Shown piece after piece: positions 24,896 through 33,617 of a stretch of DNA of 39,388 nucleotides. Both the position numbers and the translations under genes were made by a program. Position 1 is the stretch's first letter. Every line of letters starts with the position of its first letter. The notes beneath the pieces were generated by a model. It saw nothing but the letters and a program-made list of their open reading frames with translations, was not told the DNA's origin and made no database searches. Source of the DNA: Methylobacter sp. GTDB lineage: Bacteria; Pseudomonadota; Gammaproteobacteria; Methylococcales; Methylomonadaceae. Location: assembly GCA_030653175.1 (NCBI GenBank), contig JAURZV010000076.1:1-39388 (forward strand), read 5' to 3'.

Positions 24896-25506
24896 GAAAT
24901 ACTGCCAAGAAATTGATTAATATGGATAACAAGGTTAGTCAGGGATGTGGAGCTTAACAGGAATACGAGATTGCCGGTTGTATGCCGCTTTTCGATGGTG
25001 AGATCGATATGCAATACCATCACATAGGGCTGATTGGAGTTTTTTTTGAGCCGATGTAATATTTCATCGGCTGATGCGACTCTGTAACTGGGTAAGGAGC
25101 TTTCCAGTGTGAAGTGGAGTATGTCGGCCATTGCGGATAAGCAAGCATTCAAAATGATATTGCCCAATTCACACATGGCTTCGTGCTCAAATTCCGCAAG
25201 TTCGTCAATGCCCATTTGCGATCCCATCATATCGCTGACGATTTTTAATGCTTGCTCTTCGGTAAATAAAAGCACAGCCTCGGCATTAAATGGGCCGCTA
25301 AAGTACTGGCTTACCGCACCGAATCGTCCACTGTTTAATGATAATGTTGTCGCATTTATGTCTTCCGAGTTAATGACTTGCACATAGGGGACGGAAATAT
25401 GTACTTCGTCTCCGACAATCTCGCTCAGGCTTAATGCTGCGCGGCCTGCGCCGATGCTGAATATTTCAGCCAAGGCATCAAGATGAAGTTCGCTGAGACT
25501 GCTCAT
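24892..25506 (-). CDS. CheC-family CheY-P phosphatase-like protein
   Basis: A 204-residue CheC-like protein. CheC/CheX phosphatases use the motif D/S-x3-E-x2-N. The first copy, LDALAEIFSIGAG (residues 9-21), keeps Asp and Glu but has Ser instead of Asn; the second, EHEAMCELGNIILNA (about 106-120), keeps Glu and Asn. So one of two active sites seems intact. It overlaps the receiver gene before it and the cyclase gene after it by four bases each (ATGA). It probably dephosphorylates the co-encoded receiver and so controls signalling to the cyclase; partner choice is inference from the operon. Confidence 0.85.
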   Translation of the reverse strand: MSSLSELHLDALAEIFSIGAGRAALSLSEIVGDEVHISVPYVQVINSEDINATTLSLNSGRFGAVSQYFSGPFNAEAVLLFTEEQALKIVSDMMGSQMGIDELAEFEHEAMCELGNIILNACLSAMADILHFTLESSLPSYRVASADEILHRLKKNSNQPYVMVLHIDLTIEKRHTTGNLVFLLSSTSLTNLVIHINQFLGSIS

Positions 25507-25916
25507 TTGGAATTTGTAAAATAGTCCAGCGTCAGAGCAATTGATTTTTCTGTGACCGGTTTTGCAACTAATATCGACCCAAGCGAACGGGCACGGTTTT
25601 GGTGGGTTTCTTGAATGTTTGCCGAGAAAATAACGATTTTCATTGAAGGATATTTGGATAGTATCCGCTCTGCCGCATCGGTTCCTGAAATTCCCGGCAT
25701 GTTAATATCCATGGTGCAATAGTCTGGACGCTCATTATCGACAAGTTCAATAGCGTCTTCGCCGCAAACAGCTTCAAAAATTACCCATTCGGGGTGTCGG
25801 GCAAGAATATGCGTGCGGATTAGCATTCTGGATACCTTGCTATCATCGACGATCAAAAGCTTTTTTATTGAACTGTCTACAGGCATGTTGGTTTTTACTA
25901 AGGTTAAACTCGACAT
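25503..25916 (-). CDS. CheY-like single-domain response regulator
   Basis: A 137-residue stand-alone receiver domain. The acidic pair is D24-D25, the phosphoacceptor D70 (MDINMPGISG), the switch Ser S98 (FSAN) and the Lys K119 (VAKPV). No output domain follows. It is the first gene of the receiver-CheC-cyclase operon, joined by four-base overlaps. No histidine kinase is encoded in the window, so its phosphodonor lies elsewhere. An inner start at residue 11 (MPVDSS) is also possible; both have weak ribosome-binding sites. Confidence 0.92.
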   Translation of the reverse strand: MSSLTLVKTNMPVDSSIKKLLIVDDSKVSRMLIRTHILARHPEWVIFEAVCGEDAIELVDNERPDYCTMDINMPGISGTDAAERILSKYPSMKIVIFSANIQETHQNRARSLGSILVAKPVTEKSIALTLDYFTNSK

Positions 25917-26043
25917 ATTCTACATGAAAAGATAAAAGTCGCGAAGCTATTCTATGGCTTGGATCGTAGAGGGTTACAAGCTTTTTGTCTTCAATTGATT
26001 TGGCCGTATCGGCGGATACGACTACTAGTTGCAGATATAGGTT

Positions 26044-26124
26044 CCGAAGTTGGTAAAGCGACAAAGTCCCCTCTCCCCTCGGGAGAGGGCTAGGGCATTT
26101 CAAATGTCGCTTTACCAACTTCGG
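26044..26124. repeat. Palindromic repeat, family B with enlarged loop
   Basis: Arms CCGAAGTTGGTAAAGCGACA and its near-complement TGTCGCTTTACCAACTTCGG are those of the 5579-5620 element, but the loop holds an extra hairpin CCCTCTCCCCTCGGGAGAGG. It shows how one repeat has received another. Confidence 0.85.
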
Positions 26125-26265
26125 CTTCTATAGTGATAGCCGTACGGGAGATAAGGCGCCTGATGATGATTTTCTCGTTGCTGAGGCATGTGCTTTTCCC
26201 TTTTTGTAGATGAAAATGTAAATTTATTATGGAACTACTCATTAATTTTCATAGGGATAAGAAAT

Positions 26266-26514
26266 AACTTAGTAACTTCTCATTACCCACTGGCAACATA
26301 AGGAATCAAATCGGCTACGCACGGAATGCTAGCGAACAGGTAATTAAAAGCCTTTATTCACCACGAACGACTGCATGGATGCAGGAGGTAGAGCAACGCA
26401 GGAGCAGTTGCCGAGACACGAAGGACACGAAGTTTTATTTCTTCGTGTCCTTCGTGGTGATAATCTTTTTAAGGTTTTTAACCTGTTATTAATGAGAAGT
26501 TGCATAACTTAAGG
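26266..26514. mobile_element. MITE-like palindrome with interrupted family A core
   Basis: Outer arms TAACTTAGTAACTTCTCATTA (26266-26286, written in part) and TAATGAGAAGTTGCATAACT (26493-26512) are inverted. Moving inward, ACAGGTAATTAAAAGCC pairs loosely with GGTTTTTAACCTGT, then a family A repeat spans 26357-26461 (CACCACGAA ... TTCGTGGTG). Its left arm is split by about 48 bp (GGATGCAGGAGGTAGAGCAA and following), itself repeat-like. No transposase is encoded, so it would be non-autonomous. Confidence 0.6.
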
Positions 26515-26603
26515 AGGTAAGCGGAAGTTGTATTTTAGGTGGATAAATACCATGCGTTTTGTGGTAGTGTACAGGCTTAATAATAAAAAAAGGATGAAAT
26601 ACC

Positions 26604-29279
26604 GTGTCAGAGATTAATTCCTTCCAACAAAAACGCGCTCTTACCGCGAGCACCGTGGCATTCACCGCCTGCTTTGCGGTGTGGACCATCTTTTCCATCA
26701 TCGGTTTGCAAATTCAGAAAGACTTGCATTTAAGCGAGACCGAATTCGGCTTGCTGGTCGGCACACCAATACTTTCAGGGGCATTAATCCGGCTGATGCT
26801 GGGCATCTGGAGTGACCAGTACGGCGGCCGTATCGTTTTTGTGCTGGTGATGGTGACGGCGGCTATTGCCACCTTGCTGCTGACCACTGTTGAAACTTAT
26901 ACCATGTTCCTGGTGACGGCGCTGGGTATCGGTGTTGCCGGCGGTTCGTTTGCCGTGGGTATCGCCTATGTTTCGCGTTGGTACCCTAAAGAAAAGCAAG
27001 GCACGGCCTTAGGTATTTTTGGACTGGGCAACGTCGGCGCGGCAGTGACCAAGTTCATCGCACCTTTTGTCATGGTTGCATTTGGCTGGCATGCGGTTGC
27101 GCAAATCTGGGCGCTGGTTCTTCTTCTGATGGCTGCGGTCTTCTGGTTTGTTACCAAGGATGAGCCCATGCTTAAAGCCAGACGGGAAGCGGGCATTAAG
27201 CCGGAGTCTTTTGTAAAACAGCTGGAGCCGCTTAAAGATATGCGGGTCTGGCGCTTTTCACTTTATTACTTCTGTGTGTTTGGCGCTTTCGTCGCATTGG
27301 CGTTGTGGTTGCCGCGCTATCTGGTCGGCGCTTACGGTTTTGATATCAAGTCGGCGGGTATGCTGGCGGCGGCTTATTCCATTTTTGCCAGTTTGTTTCG
27401 TGCGCTGGGCGGATGGCTATCAGACCGTTACGGGGCACGGTTGTTGATGTACTGGACGTTTATTGTCGCCACTGTCTGTACGTTTTTTCTGTCCTATCCT
27501 CCCACGGATTATATTGTGCATGGCATCAAAGGCGACATCACTTTTAGCCTGGCTATCCAGCCTGTCGGTTTTATCTTCCTGGTTTCTGTGCTGGGCCTGT
27601 TCATGTCGTTTGGCAAGGCGGCGGTGTACAAGCATATCCCGGTTTATTATCCCGATAACGTAGGCGCTGTCGGTGGTGCCGTGGGCATGATCGGGGGTTT
27701 AGGCGGATTTTTGTTGCCGCTGACTTTCGGCATGTTGAACGATTTGACCGGCATCTGGAGCAGCTGTTTCATGCTGCTGTTCGTATTGATGGCGACCGCG
27801 CTGGCCTGGATGCATTTCGCGATAGTGCGTATGGAGCGGCGGGTGGTTCCTGAATTGGCCAGGGTTTCAACGGATTTACCGGAATTGAGCCATCCTTCAC
27901 CGCTTGTACTCACTGACTGGAATCCCGAAGACCACGACTTTTGGGAAAAGACCGGCAAGCGCATTGCTGCGCGTAACCTGTGGATCAGCATACCGGCGTT
28001 ATTGCTGGCTTTTGCCGTGTGGATGGTATGGAGCGTCGTGGTCATCAACTTGCCCAGCATAGGCTTTAAATACACTACGAATGAGCTGTTCTGGCTGGCC
28101 GCGCTGCCGGGTTTGTCCGGGGCGACTTTACGGATTTTCTATTCGTTCATGGTGCCTATTTTTGGCGGGCGGCGCTGGACAACAATCAGCACCGCCTCGT
28201 TATTGTTGCCGTCCTTATGGATAGGCTTTGCGGTACAGAATCCTGAAACGCCCTATCTCCTGATGGTGGTACTGGCCTTGTTATGCGGTTTTGGCGGCGG
28301 CAATTTTGCTTCCAGCATGGCCAATATCAGCTTTTTCTATCCCCAATCCCAGAAAGGCACCGCGCTGGGTTTGAATGCAGGCTTGGGTAATCTCGGCGTC
28401 AGTACCGTGCAGTTTGTGGTGCCACTGGTTATTGCTGCGGGTGTATTCGGTTCACTGGGTGGTGAGCCGCAAGAGTGGGTCAAGGGAGATGTCATCAAGT
28501 CCATCTGGCTACAGAACGCCGGTTTTATCTGGGTGCCGTTTATCATTGCGACCAGTATTGCGGCATGGTTCGGCATGAATGACATTGCCTCGGCTAAAGC
28601 CTCATTCAAAGAACAATCGGTTATTTTCAAGCGTAAGCATAACTGGCTGATGTGCTGGCTTTATACCGGAACTTTCGGCTCGTTTATCGGTTATGCCGCC
28701 GGTTTTCCGATGTTGATTAAAATCTTGTTCCCCGATGTTAATCCGACCCAATACGCCTTTTTGGGGCCGCTGGTTGGCGCATTAATCAGGCCGGTCGGCG
28801 GTTGGCTGGCGGACAAGCTTGGCGGTGCCAAGGTGACGATGTGGAATTTCGTTATCATGATTTGCGCCGTGTTCGGCGTATTGCATTTTATGCCTTCAGC
28901 GGGCAATGCGGGCGATTTCTGGGGTTTTCTCGCCATGTTCATGCTGTTATTTGTCACCACCGGCATAGGCAACGGTTCCACTTTCCGCATGATTCCGGTT
29001 ATCTTTATGACTGAACGGTTGTGTGCCGTCAAAGGGCAGGGCGAAGAAGCGGTTGCCAAAGCCAAAAAAGATGCGGCAAAAGAAGCGGCGGCGGTGCTGG
29101 GTTTTAGTTCGGCGATTGCAGCTTACGGCGCGTTCTTTATCCCCAAGAGCTACGGTACGGCTATCAGCATGACCGGCACTCCGGATGCGGCGTTGTATTG
29201 TTTTATTGCTTTTTATGTGGTGTGTATCGGCATCACTTGGTGGAATTACGCACGTAAAACGGCGGCTATGCCTTGTTAA
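26604..29279 (+). CDS. narK: Fused NarK1-NarK2 nitrate/nitrite transporter
   Basis: An 891-residue protein of two complete MFS transporters in tandem (about 1-420 and 450-890), as in the NarK of Paracoccus. Domain 1 carries the nitrate signature in GVAGGSFAVGIAYVSRWYP and ALGIFGLGNVGAAVTKF, domain 2 in GFGGGNFASSMANISFFYP and ALGLNAGLGNLGVSTVQF, plus GIGNGSTFRMIP. By family, the NarK1-like half is a nitrate/proton symporter and the NarK2-like half a nitrate/nitrite antiporter; together they supply nitrate to NarG and export nitrite. A GTG start follows AAAGGA by about nine bases. It heads the nar-nir gene group, separated from narG by about 500 bp of repeat and a broken small gene. Confidence 0.94.
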   Translation: MSEINSFQQKRALTASTVAFTACFAVWTIFSIIGLQIQKDLHLSETEFGLLVGTPILSGALIRLMLGIWSDQYGGRIVFVLVMVTAAIATLLLTTVETYTMFLVTALGIGVAGGSFAVGIAYVSRWYPKEKQGTALGIFGLGNVGAAVTKFIAPFVMVAFGWHAVAQIWALVLLLMAAVFWFVTKDEPMLKARREAGIKPESFVKQLEPLKDMRVWRFSLYYFCVFGAFVALALWLPRYLVGAYGFDIKSAGMLAAAYSIFASLFRALGGWLSDRYGARLLMYWTFIVATVCTFFLSYPPTDYIVHGIKGDITFSLAIQPVGFIFLVSVLGLFMSFGKAAVYKHIPVYYPDNVGAVGGAVGMIGGLGGFLLPLTFGMLNDLTGIWSSCFMLLFVLMATALAWMHFAIVRMERRVVPELARVSTDLPELSHPSPLVLTDWNPEDHDFWEKTGKRIAARNLWISIPALLLAFAVWMVWSVVVINLPSIGFKYTTNELFWLAALPGLSGATLRIFYSFMVPIFGGRRWTTISTASLLLPSLWIGFAVQNPETPYLLMVVLALLCGFGGGNFASSMANISFFYPQSQKGTALGLNAGLGNLGVSTVQFVVPLVIAAGVFGSLGGEPQEWVKGDVIKSIWLQNAGFIWVPFIIATSIAAWFGMNDIASAKASFKEQSVIFKRKHNWLMCWLYTGTFGSFIGYAAGFPMLIKILFPDVNPTQYAFLGPLVGALIRPVGGWLADKLGGAKVTMWNFVIMICAVFGVLHFMPSAGNAGDFWGFLAMFMLLFVTTGIGNGSTFRMIPVIFMTERLCAVKGQGEEAVAKAKKDAAKEAAAVLGFSSAIAAYGAFFIPKSYGTAISMTGTPDAALYCFIAFYVVCIGITWWNYARKTAAMPC

Positions 29280-29351
29280 TGTTTAATAATGGAACACGGA
29301 TGACACAGATTAAGACGGATTTAAACGAATTTTATTTTCTTTGCTATCAGG

Positions 29352-29462
29352 CGTAGGCCGGAATAAGGCCATCCAAGCGCGTAGCGCGAGGTGGCGTTTC
29401 CGGCGAGTTGTCCGGAAACGCCTGTTTTCGCTGCCGCTCAAACAGGCTTATTCCGGCCTACG
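29352..29462. repeat. Palindromic repeat, family D (TAGGCCGGAATAAG type)
   Basis: Left arm GTAGGCCGGAATAAG then GGCGTTTCCGG, right arm CCGGAAACGCC then CTTATTCCGGCCTAC. Same family as the inner element at 14655-14764 and the half copy at 38299-38350. It lies between narK and the small membrane gene remnant. Confidence 0.88.
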
Positions 29463-29488
29463 AGGCTAAATTATGTTAGGTAACTCCG

Positions 29489-29742
29489 ATGACGAAACTA
29501 TTGCAAGGCGAAGACTTGGAAAAACGGTGTATTGAGCTTGGTGTCAATATTGAAGGGCCGCCCCGTACTCAACGCTCATCAGGTAGCTCACCTCGGGCTT
29601 CTGACTTCGAGCTTCACACCGCCTTTTCGAAGCTGAACGTTCGGTGCGCGAGTCTCGGCTTTGGTTGCTTGCTCTTGTGTCTGCTGTAGCGTCGGCTCTT
29701 AGTGCGGCGGTTGCATTGATCGCCTTGTTTTATGCAAAGTAA
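29489..29742 (+). pseudogene. Small one-TM hypothetical protein, frameshifted
   Basis: The frame from ATG 29489 reads TKLLQGEDLEKRCIELGVNI and on to ASDFELH, then leaves the natural frame. The adjacent frame continues LFEAERSVRESRLWLLALVS and a hydrophobic helix ending ALIALFYAK at TAA 29742. Loss of one base near 29610-29616 explains the switch. The intact form would be about 84 residues: a charged N-terminal part and one C-terminal membrane helix. I recall similar small proteins of unknown function but cannot name a family. It lies 38 bp before narG. Confidence 0.6.
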
Positions 29743-29780
29743 CCTAACCCTTTCATCACATTAAAACATAGGTAAATCTT

Positions 29781-32700
29781 ATGAGTCATTTCCTGGACCG
29801 CTTACTCTTCTTCAAGAAAAAAGTAGATACCTTCTCCGGCAATCACGGTGTGGTGACCAATGAAGATCGCAGCTGGGAGAACAGTTATCGATCGCGCTGG
29901 CAGCACGACAAAATCGTGCGTTCCACGCACGGCGTCAATTGCACGGGTTCTTGCAGCTGGAAGATATATGTTAAAAACGGCCTGGTGACCTGGGAAACCC
30001 AGCAAACCGATTATCCGCGCACCCGCCCCGACCTGCCCAACCACGAGCCGCGCGGCTGTCCGCGCGGCGCGAGTTATTCCTGGTATTTGTACAGCGCCAA
30101 TCGCCTTAAATATCCGCTGATACGTGGGCGTCTGGTCAGATTGTGGCGCGAGGCCAGACTGACTTTAGACCCGGTTGAAGCTTGGGCGTCGATAGTCGAA
30201 GATCCTATAAAAAGCGCAGAATACAAGTTGATACGCGGTTTGGGCGGTTTGGTTCGCGCCAGTTGGGAGGAAGTCAACGAAATCATCGCTGCGGCCAATA
30301 TTTACACCGCAAAAACTTTCGGCCCCGACCGGATTATCGGTTTTTCGCCGATCCCTGCGATGTCGATGGTGTCTTATGCGGCCGGCAGCCGTTATCTGTC
30401 GCTGATAGGCGGCGTCAGTATGAGTTTTTACGACTGGTATTGCGATTTGCCGCCGGCATCGCCGCAAACCTGGGGCGAGCAAACCGACGTGCCTGAGTCG
30501 GCGGACTGGTATAACGCCGGATTCTTGATGCTGTGGGGCTCGAACGTGCCGCAAACCCGCACCCCCGACGCTCATTTTATGACCGAAGCGCGTTATAAAG
30601 GCGCGAAAGTCGTGGTGGTTAGTCCCGATTATTCGGAGGCCAGCAAGTTTGCCGACCTGTGGCTGCATCCGAAACAAGGCACCGATGCGGCGCTGGCGAT
30701 GGCGATAGGGCATGTGATCCTCAAGGAATTTCATGTTGAGCGTCAAAGCCCATATTTCAATCAGTATGTGCGCGAAAATACCGACTTGCCTTTTCTGGTT
30801 ATGCTCAAGGAACAGGACGGTTGCTATGTGCAAGACCGTTTCTTGAGGGCTTCAGACTTTTCAGGTCAGCTGGGCCAAGACAACAACCCCGACTGGAAAA
30901 CGGTCGCTTACGATGAAATCAACGGTCACATAGTCCCGCCTTGCGGCTCTATCGGTTTTCGCTGGGGTGAAAGCGGGCATTGGAATATCGAACAAAAAAC
31001 GGTAGACAATCAGGCGGTAAAGTTACGCTTGAGTTTGATCGATATTAAAGACGATGTTGCCAGCGTCGGCTTTCCCTATTTTGGCGGCTCTGAACATCCG
31101 CATTTTACCCATTCCGCCCATGACGCGATTCAAAAGCGCAATGTGCCGGTGAAAAAAATCACCCTGGCCGACGGTACCGAAGTATTGGCGACTACGGTAT
31201 TCGATTTGCTGGTTGCCAACTACGGTATAGATCGCGGTTTAGGCGGCGGCAATGTCGCCGGTTCTTATGAAGAAGATTTTCCCTACACCCCCGCGTGGCA
31301 GGAAAAAATCACCGGCGTTACCCGGAAAAATGTAATCGCGGTGGCGCGGGAGTTTGCGAGCAACGCCGAAAAGACCCAGGGCCGTTCGATGGTCATTCTG
31401 GGTGCGGGTATCAATCACTGGTATCACATGGACATGAATTATCGCGGCATCATGAATATGTTGATGCTGTGCGGTTGCGTCGGACAGTCCGGCGGAGGTT
31501 GGGCGCATTATGTCGGACAGGAAAAACTGCGTCCGCAAACCGGCTGGCTGCCGCTGGCGTTCGGCCTGGACTGGAAGCGCCCGCCGCGGCAAATGAACAG
31601 CACCTCGTTTTTCTACAATCACACCAGCCAATGGCGTTACGAAAAGCTCAAAGTTCATGAGATGTTGTCGCCGCTGGCAAAGCCCAAAGACTGGCAAGGC
31701 AGCCTGATCGATTTCAACGTCCGTTCCGAGCGCATGGGCTGGTTGCCGTCCGCGCCGCAATTGCAAACCAACCCGTTGCAGGTGGTCAGGGATGCGGAAA
31801 AAGCCAAAAAAGACCCGATTGAATATGTCGTAAAATCGCTTAAAAGCGGCAAGCTGAAAATGTCCTGCGAAGACCCGGACAACCCGCAAAACTTTCCGCG
31901 CAATATGTTTGTGTGGCGTTCGAATTTATTGGGTTCCTCCGGCAAAGGCCACGAATATTTCCTGAAGTATTTGCTGGGTACGCAACACGGTTTGCAGGGC
32001 AAAGATTTAGGCGATAGCGGCGATAAACCCTCGGAAGTCGAATGGCATGAAACCGCGGCAGAAGGTAAACTCGATTTGCTGGTCACGCTGGATTTTCGGA
32101 TGTCTACAACCTGCCTGTATTCGGACATTATTTTGCCGACCGCAACCTGGTATGAGAAAAACGACCTGAACACCTCGGACATGCACCCGTTCATCCATCC
32201 GCTATCCAAAGCCGTTGATCCTGCGTGGGAATCGCGCTCCGATTGGGATATTTACAAAGGCATCGCCAAAAAATTCTCGGAACTGACCGTAGGCCATTTG
32301 GGACTGGAAAAAGATATAGTCGCCGTGCCGATCCTGCACGACACACCGGCAGAGCTGGCTCAGCCTTTGGATGTCAAGGATTGGAAGAAAAAGGAATGCG
32401 ACCCGATTCCGGGCAAAACCATGCCGACGCTGGTGGTGGTTGAGCGCGATTATCCGAACACCTACAAAATGTTCACCTCGCTGGGACCGTTGATGAGCAA
32501 AATCGGCAACGGCGGCAAAGGCATAGCCTGGAACACCGAAGCGGAAGTCAAGCAACTGGGCGAGTTGAATCGACTGGTGACTGATGAAGGTATCAGCAAA
32601 GGCTTGCCGCGTATCGAATCCGATATCGATGCGACCGAAGTTATCCTGATGCTGGCGCCTGAAACCAACGGTCATGTCGCGGTTAAAGCCTGGGAAGCCT

Positions 32701-33617
32701 TAAGTAAAATCACCGGACGGGATCATACTCATCTGGCGCGGCCGCGCGAAGACGACAAAATCCGTTTCCATGACGTACAGGCACAACCGCGCAAGATTAT
32801 CTCGTCGCCGACCTGGAGCGGTTTGGAATCCGAGCATGTCTGTTACAACGCCTGTTACACCAATGTCCATGAGCGGATTCCGTGGCGCACCCTGACCGGT
32901 CGCCAGCAGTTCTACCAGGATCACAGCTGGATGCGGGCGTTTGGCGAGACCTTGTGCGTTTATAAACCGCCTGTCGATACCCGCTCCATTGCGCCGATTT
33001 TGGGACAAAAGCCCAACGGCAATGATGAGATCGTGTTGAATTTCATCACACCGCACCAGAAATGGGGCATACACAGCACTTATACCGATAACCTGTTGAT
33101 GCTGACCTTGTCGCGCGGCGGCCCGATCGTGTGGATGGGTGAAGTCGATGCGGCGAAAGTCGGCATTAAGGATAACGACTGGATAGAAGCCTTTAATGTC
33201 AACGGTGCGCTGGTCGCCAGGGCGGTAGTCAGTCAGCGTGTCCCCGAAGGCATGTGCATGATGTACCACGCCCAGGAAAAAACAGTCAACATGCCGGGTT
33301 CGGAAATGACCGGCGGACGCGGCGGTATTCATAACTCGGTTACCCGTGCGACGCTTAAACCGACGCACATGATCGGCGGTTACGCCCAGCTAAGTTACGG
33401 CTTCAATTATTACGGCACGGTCGGCTCCAATCGGGATGAGTTTGTAATTATCCGCAAAATGAGCAAAGTTGATTGGCTGGAAGAACAAATCCCCCCGGCT
33501 TCGCCACCCCCCTTTTCTAAAGGGGGATTAAAAGAAGGTACCTCAATTCCCCCCTTTGAAAAAGGGGGGTTAGGGGGGATTTCCACGGAGCAAACCGCGT
33601 CGGGAGAAGCACAATGA
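29781..33617 (+). CDS. narG: Respiratory nitrate reductase alpha subunit NarG
   Basis: The molybdenum catalytic subunit of membrane-bound nitrate reductase, 1278 residues. The FS0 iron-sulphur cluster ligands are H50, C54, C58 and C93 (STHGVNCTGSC; PRGCPRG); the Asp Mo ligand is in SFYDWYCDLPPASPQTWGEQ (about residue 219). No Tat-type twin Arg is seen, as usual for the cytoplasm-facing NarG. NarG is usually about 1245 residues; the extra length is a C-terminal tail after KMSKVDWLEEQ, encoded by a repeat (33489-33585). AGGT lies eight bases before the ATG, and the stop overlaps narH (ATGA). It reduces nitrate to nitrite with electrons passed through NarI and NarH. Confidence 0.97.
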   Translation: MSHFLDRLLFFKKKVDTFSGNHGVVTNEDRSWENSYRSRWQHDKIVRSTHGVNCTGSCSWKIYVKNGLVTWETQQTDYPRTRPDLPNHEPRGCPRGASYSWYLYSANRLKYPLIRGRLVRLWREARLTLDPVEAWASIVEDPIKSAEYKLIRGLGGLVRASWEEVNEIIAAANIYTAKTFGPDRIIGFSPIPAMSMVSYAAGSRYLSLIGGVSMSFYDWYCDLPPASPQTWGEQTDVPESADWYNAGFLMLWGSNVPQTRTPDAHFMTEARYKGAKVVVVSPDYSEASKFADLWLHPKQGTDAALAMAIGHVILKEFHVERQSPYFNQYVRENTDLPFLVMLKEQDGCYVQDRFLRASDFSGQLGQDNNPDWKTVAYDEINGHIVPPCGSIGFRWGESGHWNIEQKTVDNQAVKLRLSLIDIKDDVASVGFPYFGGSEHPHFTHSAHDAIQKRNVPVKKITLADGTEVLATTVFDLLVANYGIDRGLGGGNVAGSYEEDFPYTPAWQEKITGVTRKNVIAVAREFASNAEKTQGRSMVILGAGINHWYHMDMNYRGIMNMLMLCGCVGQSGGGWAHYVGQEKLRPQTGWLPLAFGLDWKRPPRQMNSTSFFYNHTSQWRYEKLKVHEMLSPLAKPKDWQGSLIDFNVRSERMGWLPSAPQLQTNPLQVVRDAEKAKKDPIEYVVKSLKSGKLKMSCEDPDNPQNFPRNMFVWRSNLLGSSGKGHEYFLKYLLGTQHGLQGKDLGDSGDKPSEVEWHETAAEGKLDLLVTLDFRMSTTCLYSDIILPTATWYEKNDLNTSDMHPFIHPLSKAVDPAWESRSDWDIYKGIAKKFSELTVGHLGLEKDIVAVPILHDTPAELAQPLDVKDWKKKECDPIPGKTMPTLVVVERDYPNTYKMFTSLGPLMSKIGNGGKGIAWNTEAEVKQLGELNRLVTDEGISKGLPRIESDIDATEVILMLAPETNGHVAVKAWEALSKITGRDHTHLARPREDDKIRFHDVQAQPRKIISSPTWSGLESEHVCYNACYTNVHERIPWRTLTGRQQFYQDHSWMRAFGETLCVYKPPVDTRSIAPILGQKPNGNDEIVLNFITPHQKWGIHSTYTDNLLMLTLSRGGPIVWMGEVDAAKVGIKDNDWIEAFNVNGALVARAVVSQRVPEGMCMMYHAQEKTVNMPGSEMTGGRGGIHNSVTRATLKPTHMIGGYAQLSYGFNYYGTVGSNRDEFVIIRKMSKVDWLEEQIPPASPPPFSKGGLKEGTSIPPFEKGGLGGISTEQTASGEAQ
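33489..33585. repeat. CCCCCTTT/AAAGGGGG repeat forming the narG 3' end
   Basis: Two related hairpins, CCCCCCTTTTCTAAAGGGGG and CCCCCCTTTGAAAAAGGGGG, followed by GTTAGGGGGGATTT, lie in frame at the end of narG. They encode the tail PPASPPPFSKGGLKEG and PPFEKGGLGGIS. The start and end (AAATCCCCCC / GGGGGGATTT) are themselves inverted. Confidence 0.9.

Larger units (their letters stand above)
25917..26603. other. Repeat-filled intergenic region upstream of narK
   Basis: A 687-bp gap between divergent genes. It contains a family B palindrome (26044-26124) and a large MITE-like palindrome (26266-26514) that includes an interrupted family A repeat. The last 90 bp before narK are AT-rich and must contain its promoter; I could not find a good FNR (TTGATnnnnATCAA) box by eye. 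The open frame on the minus strand across 25843-26118 is repeat sequence. Confidence 0.6.

Noticed and set aside
25843-26118. Minus-strand frame of 91 codons upstream of the receiver gene.
   Set aside because: It is read through a family B palindrome and AT-rich spacer and overlaps the start of the receiver gene; no family features.
26515-26603. FNR or NarL binding sites upstream of narK.
   Set aside because: No TTGAT-N4-ATCAA-like palindrome was found by eye; a matrix scan would be needed to settle this.
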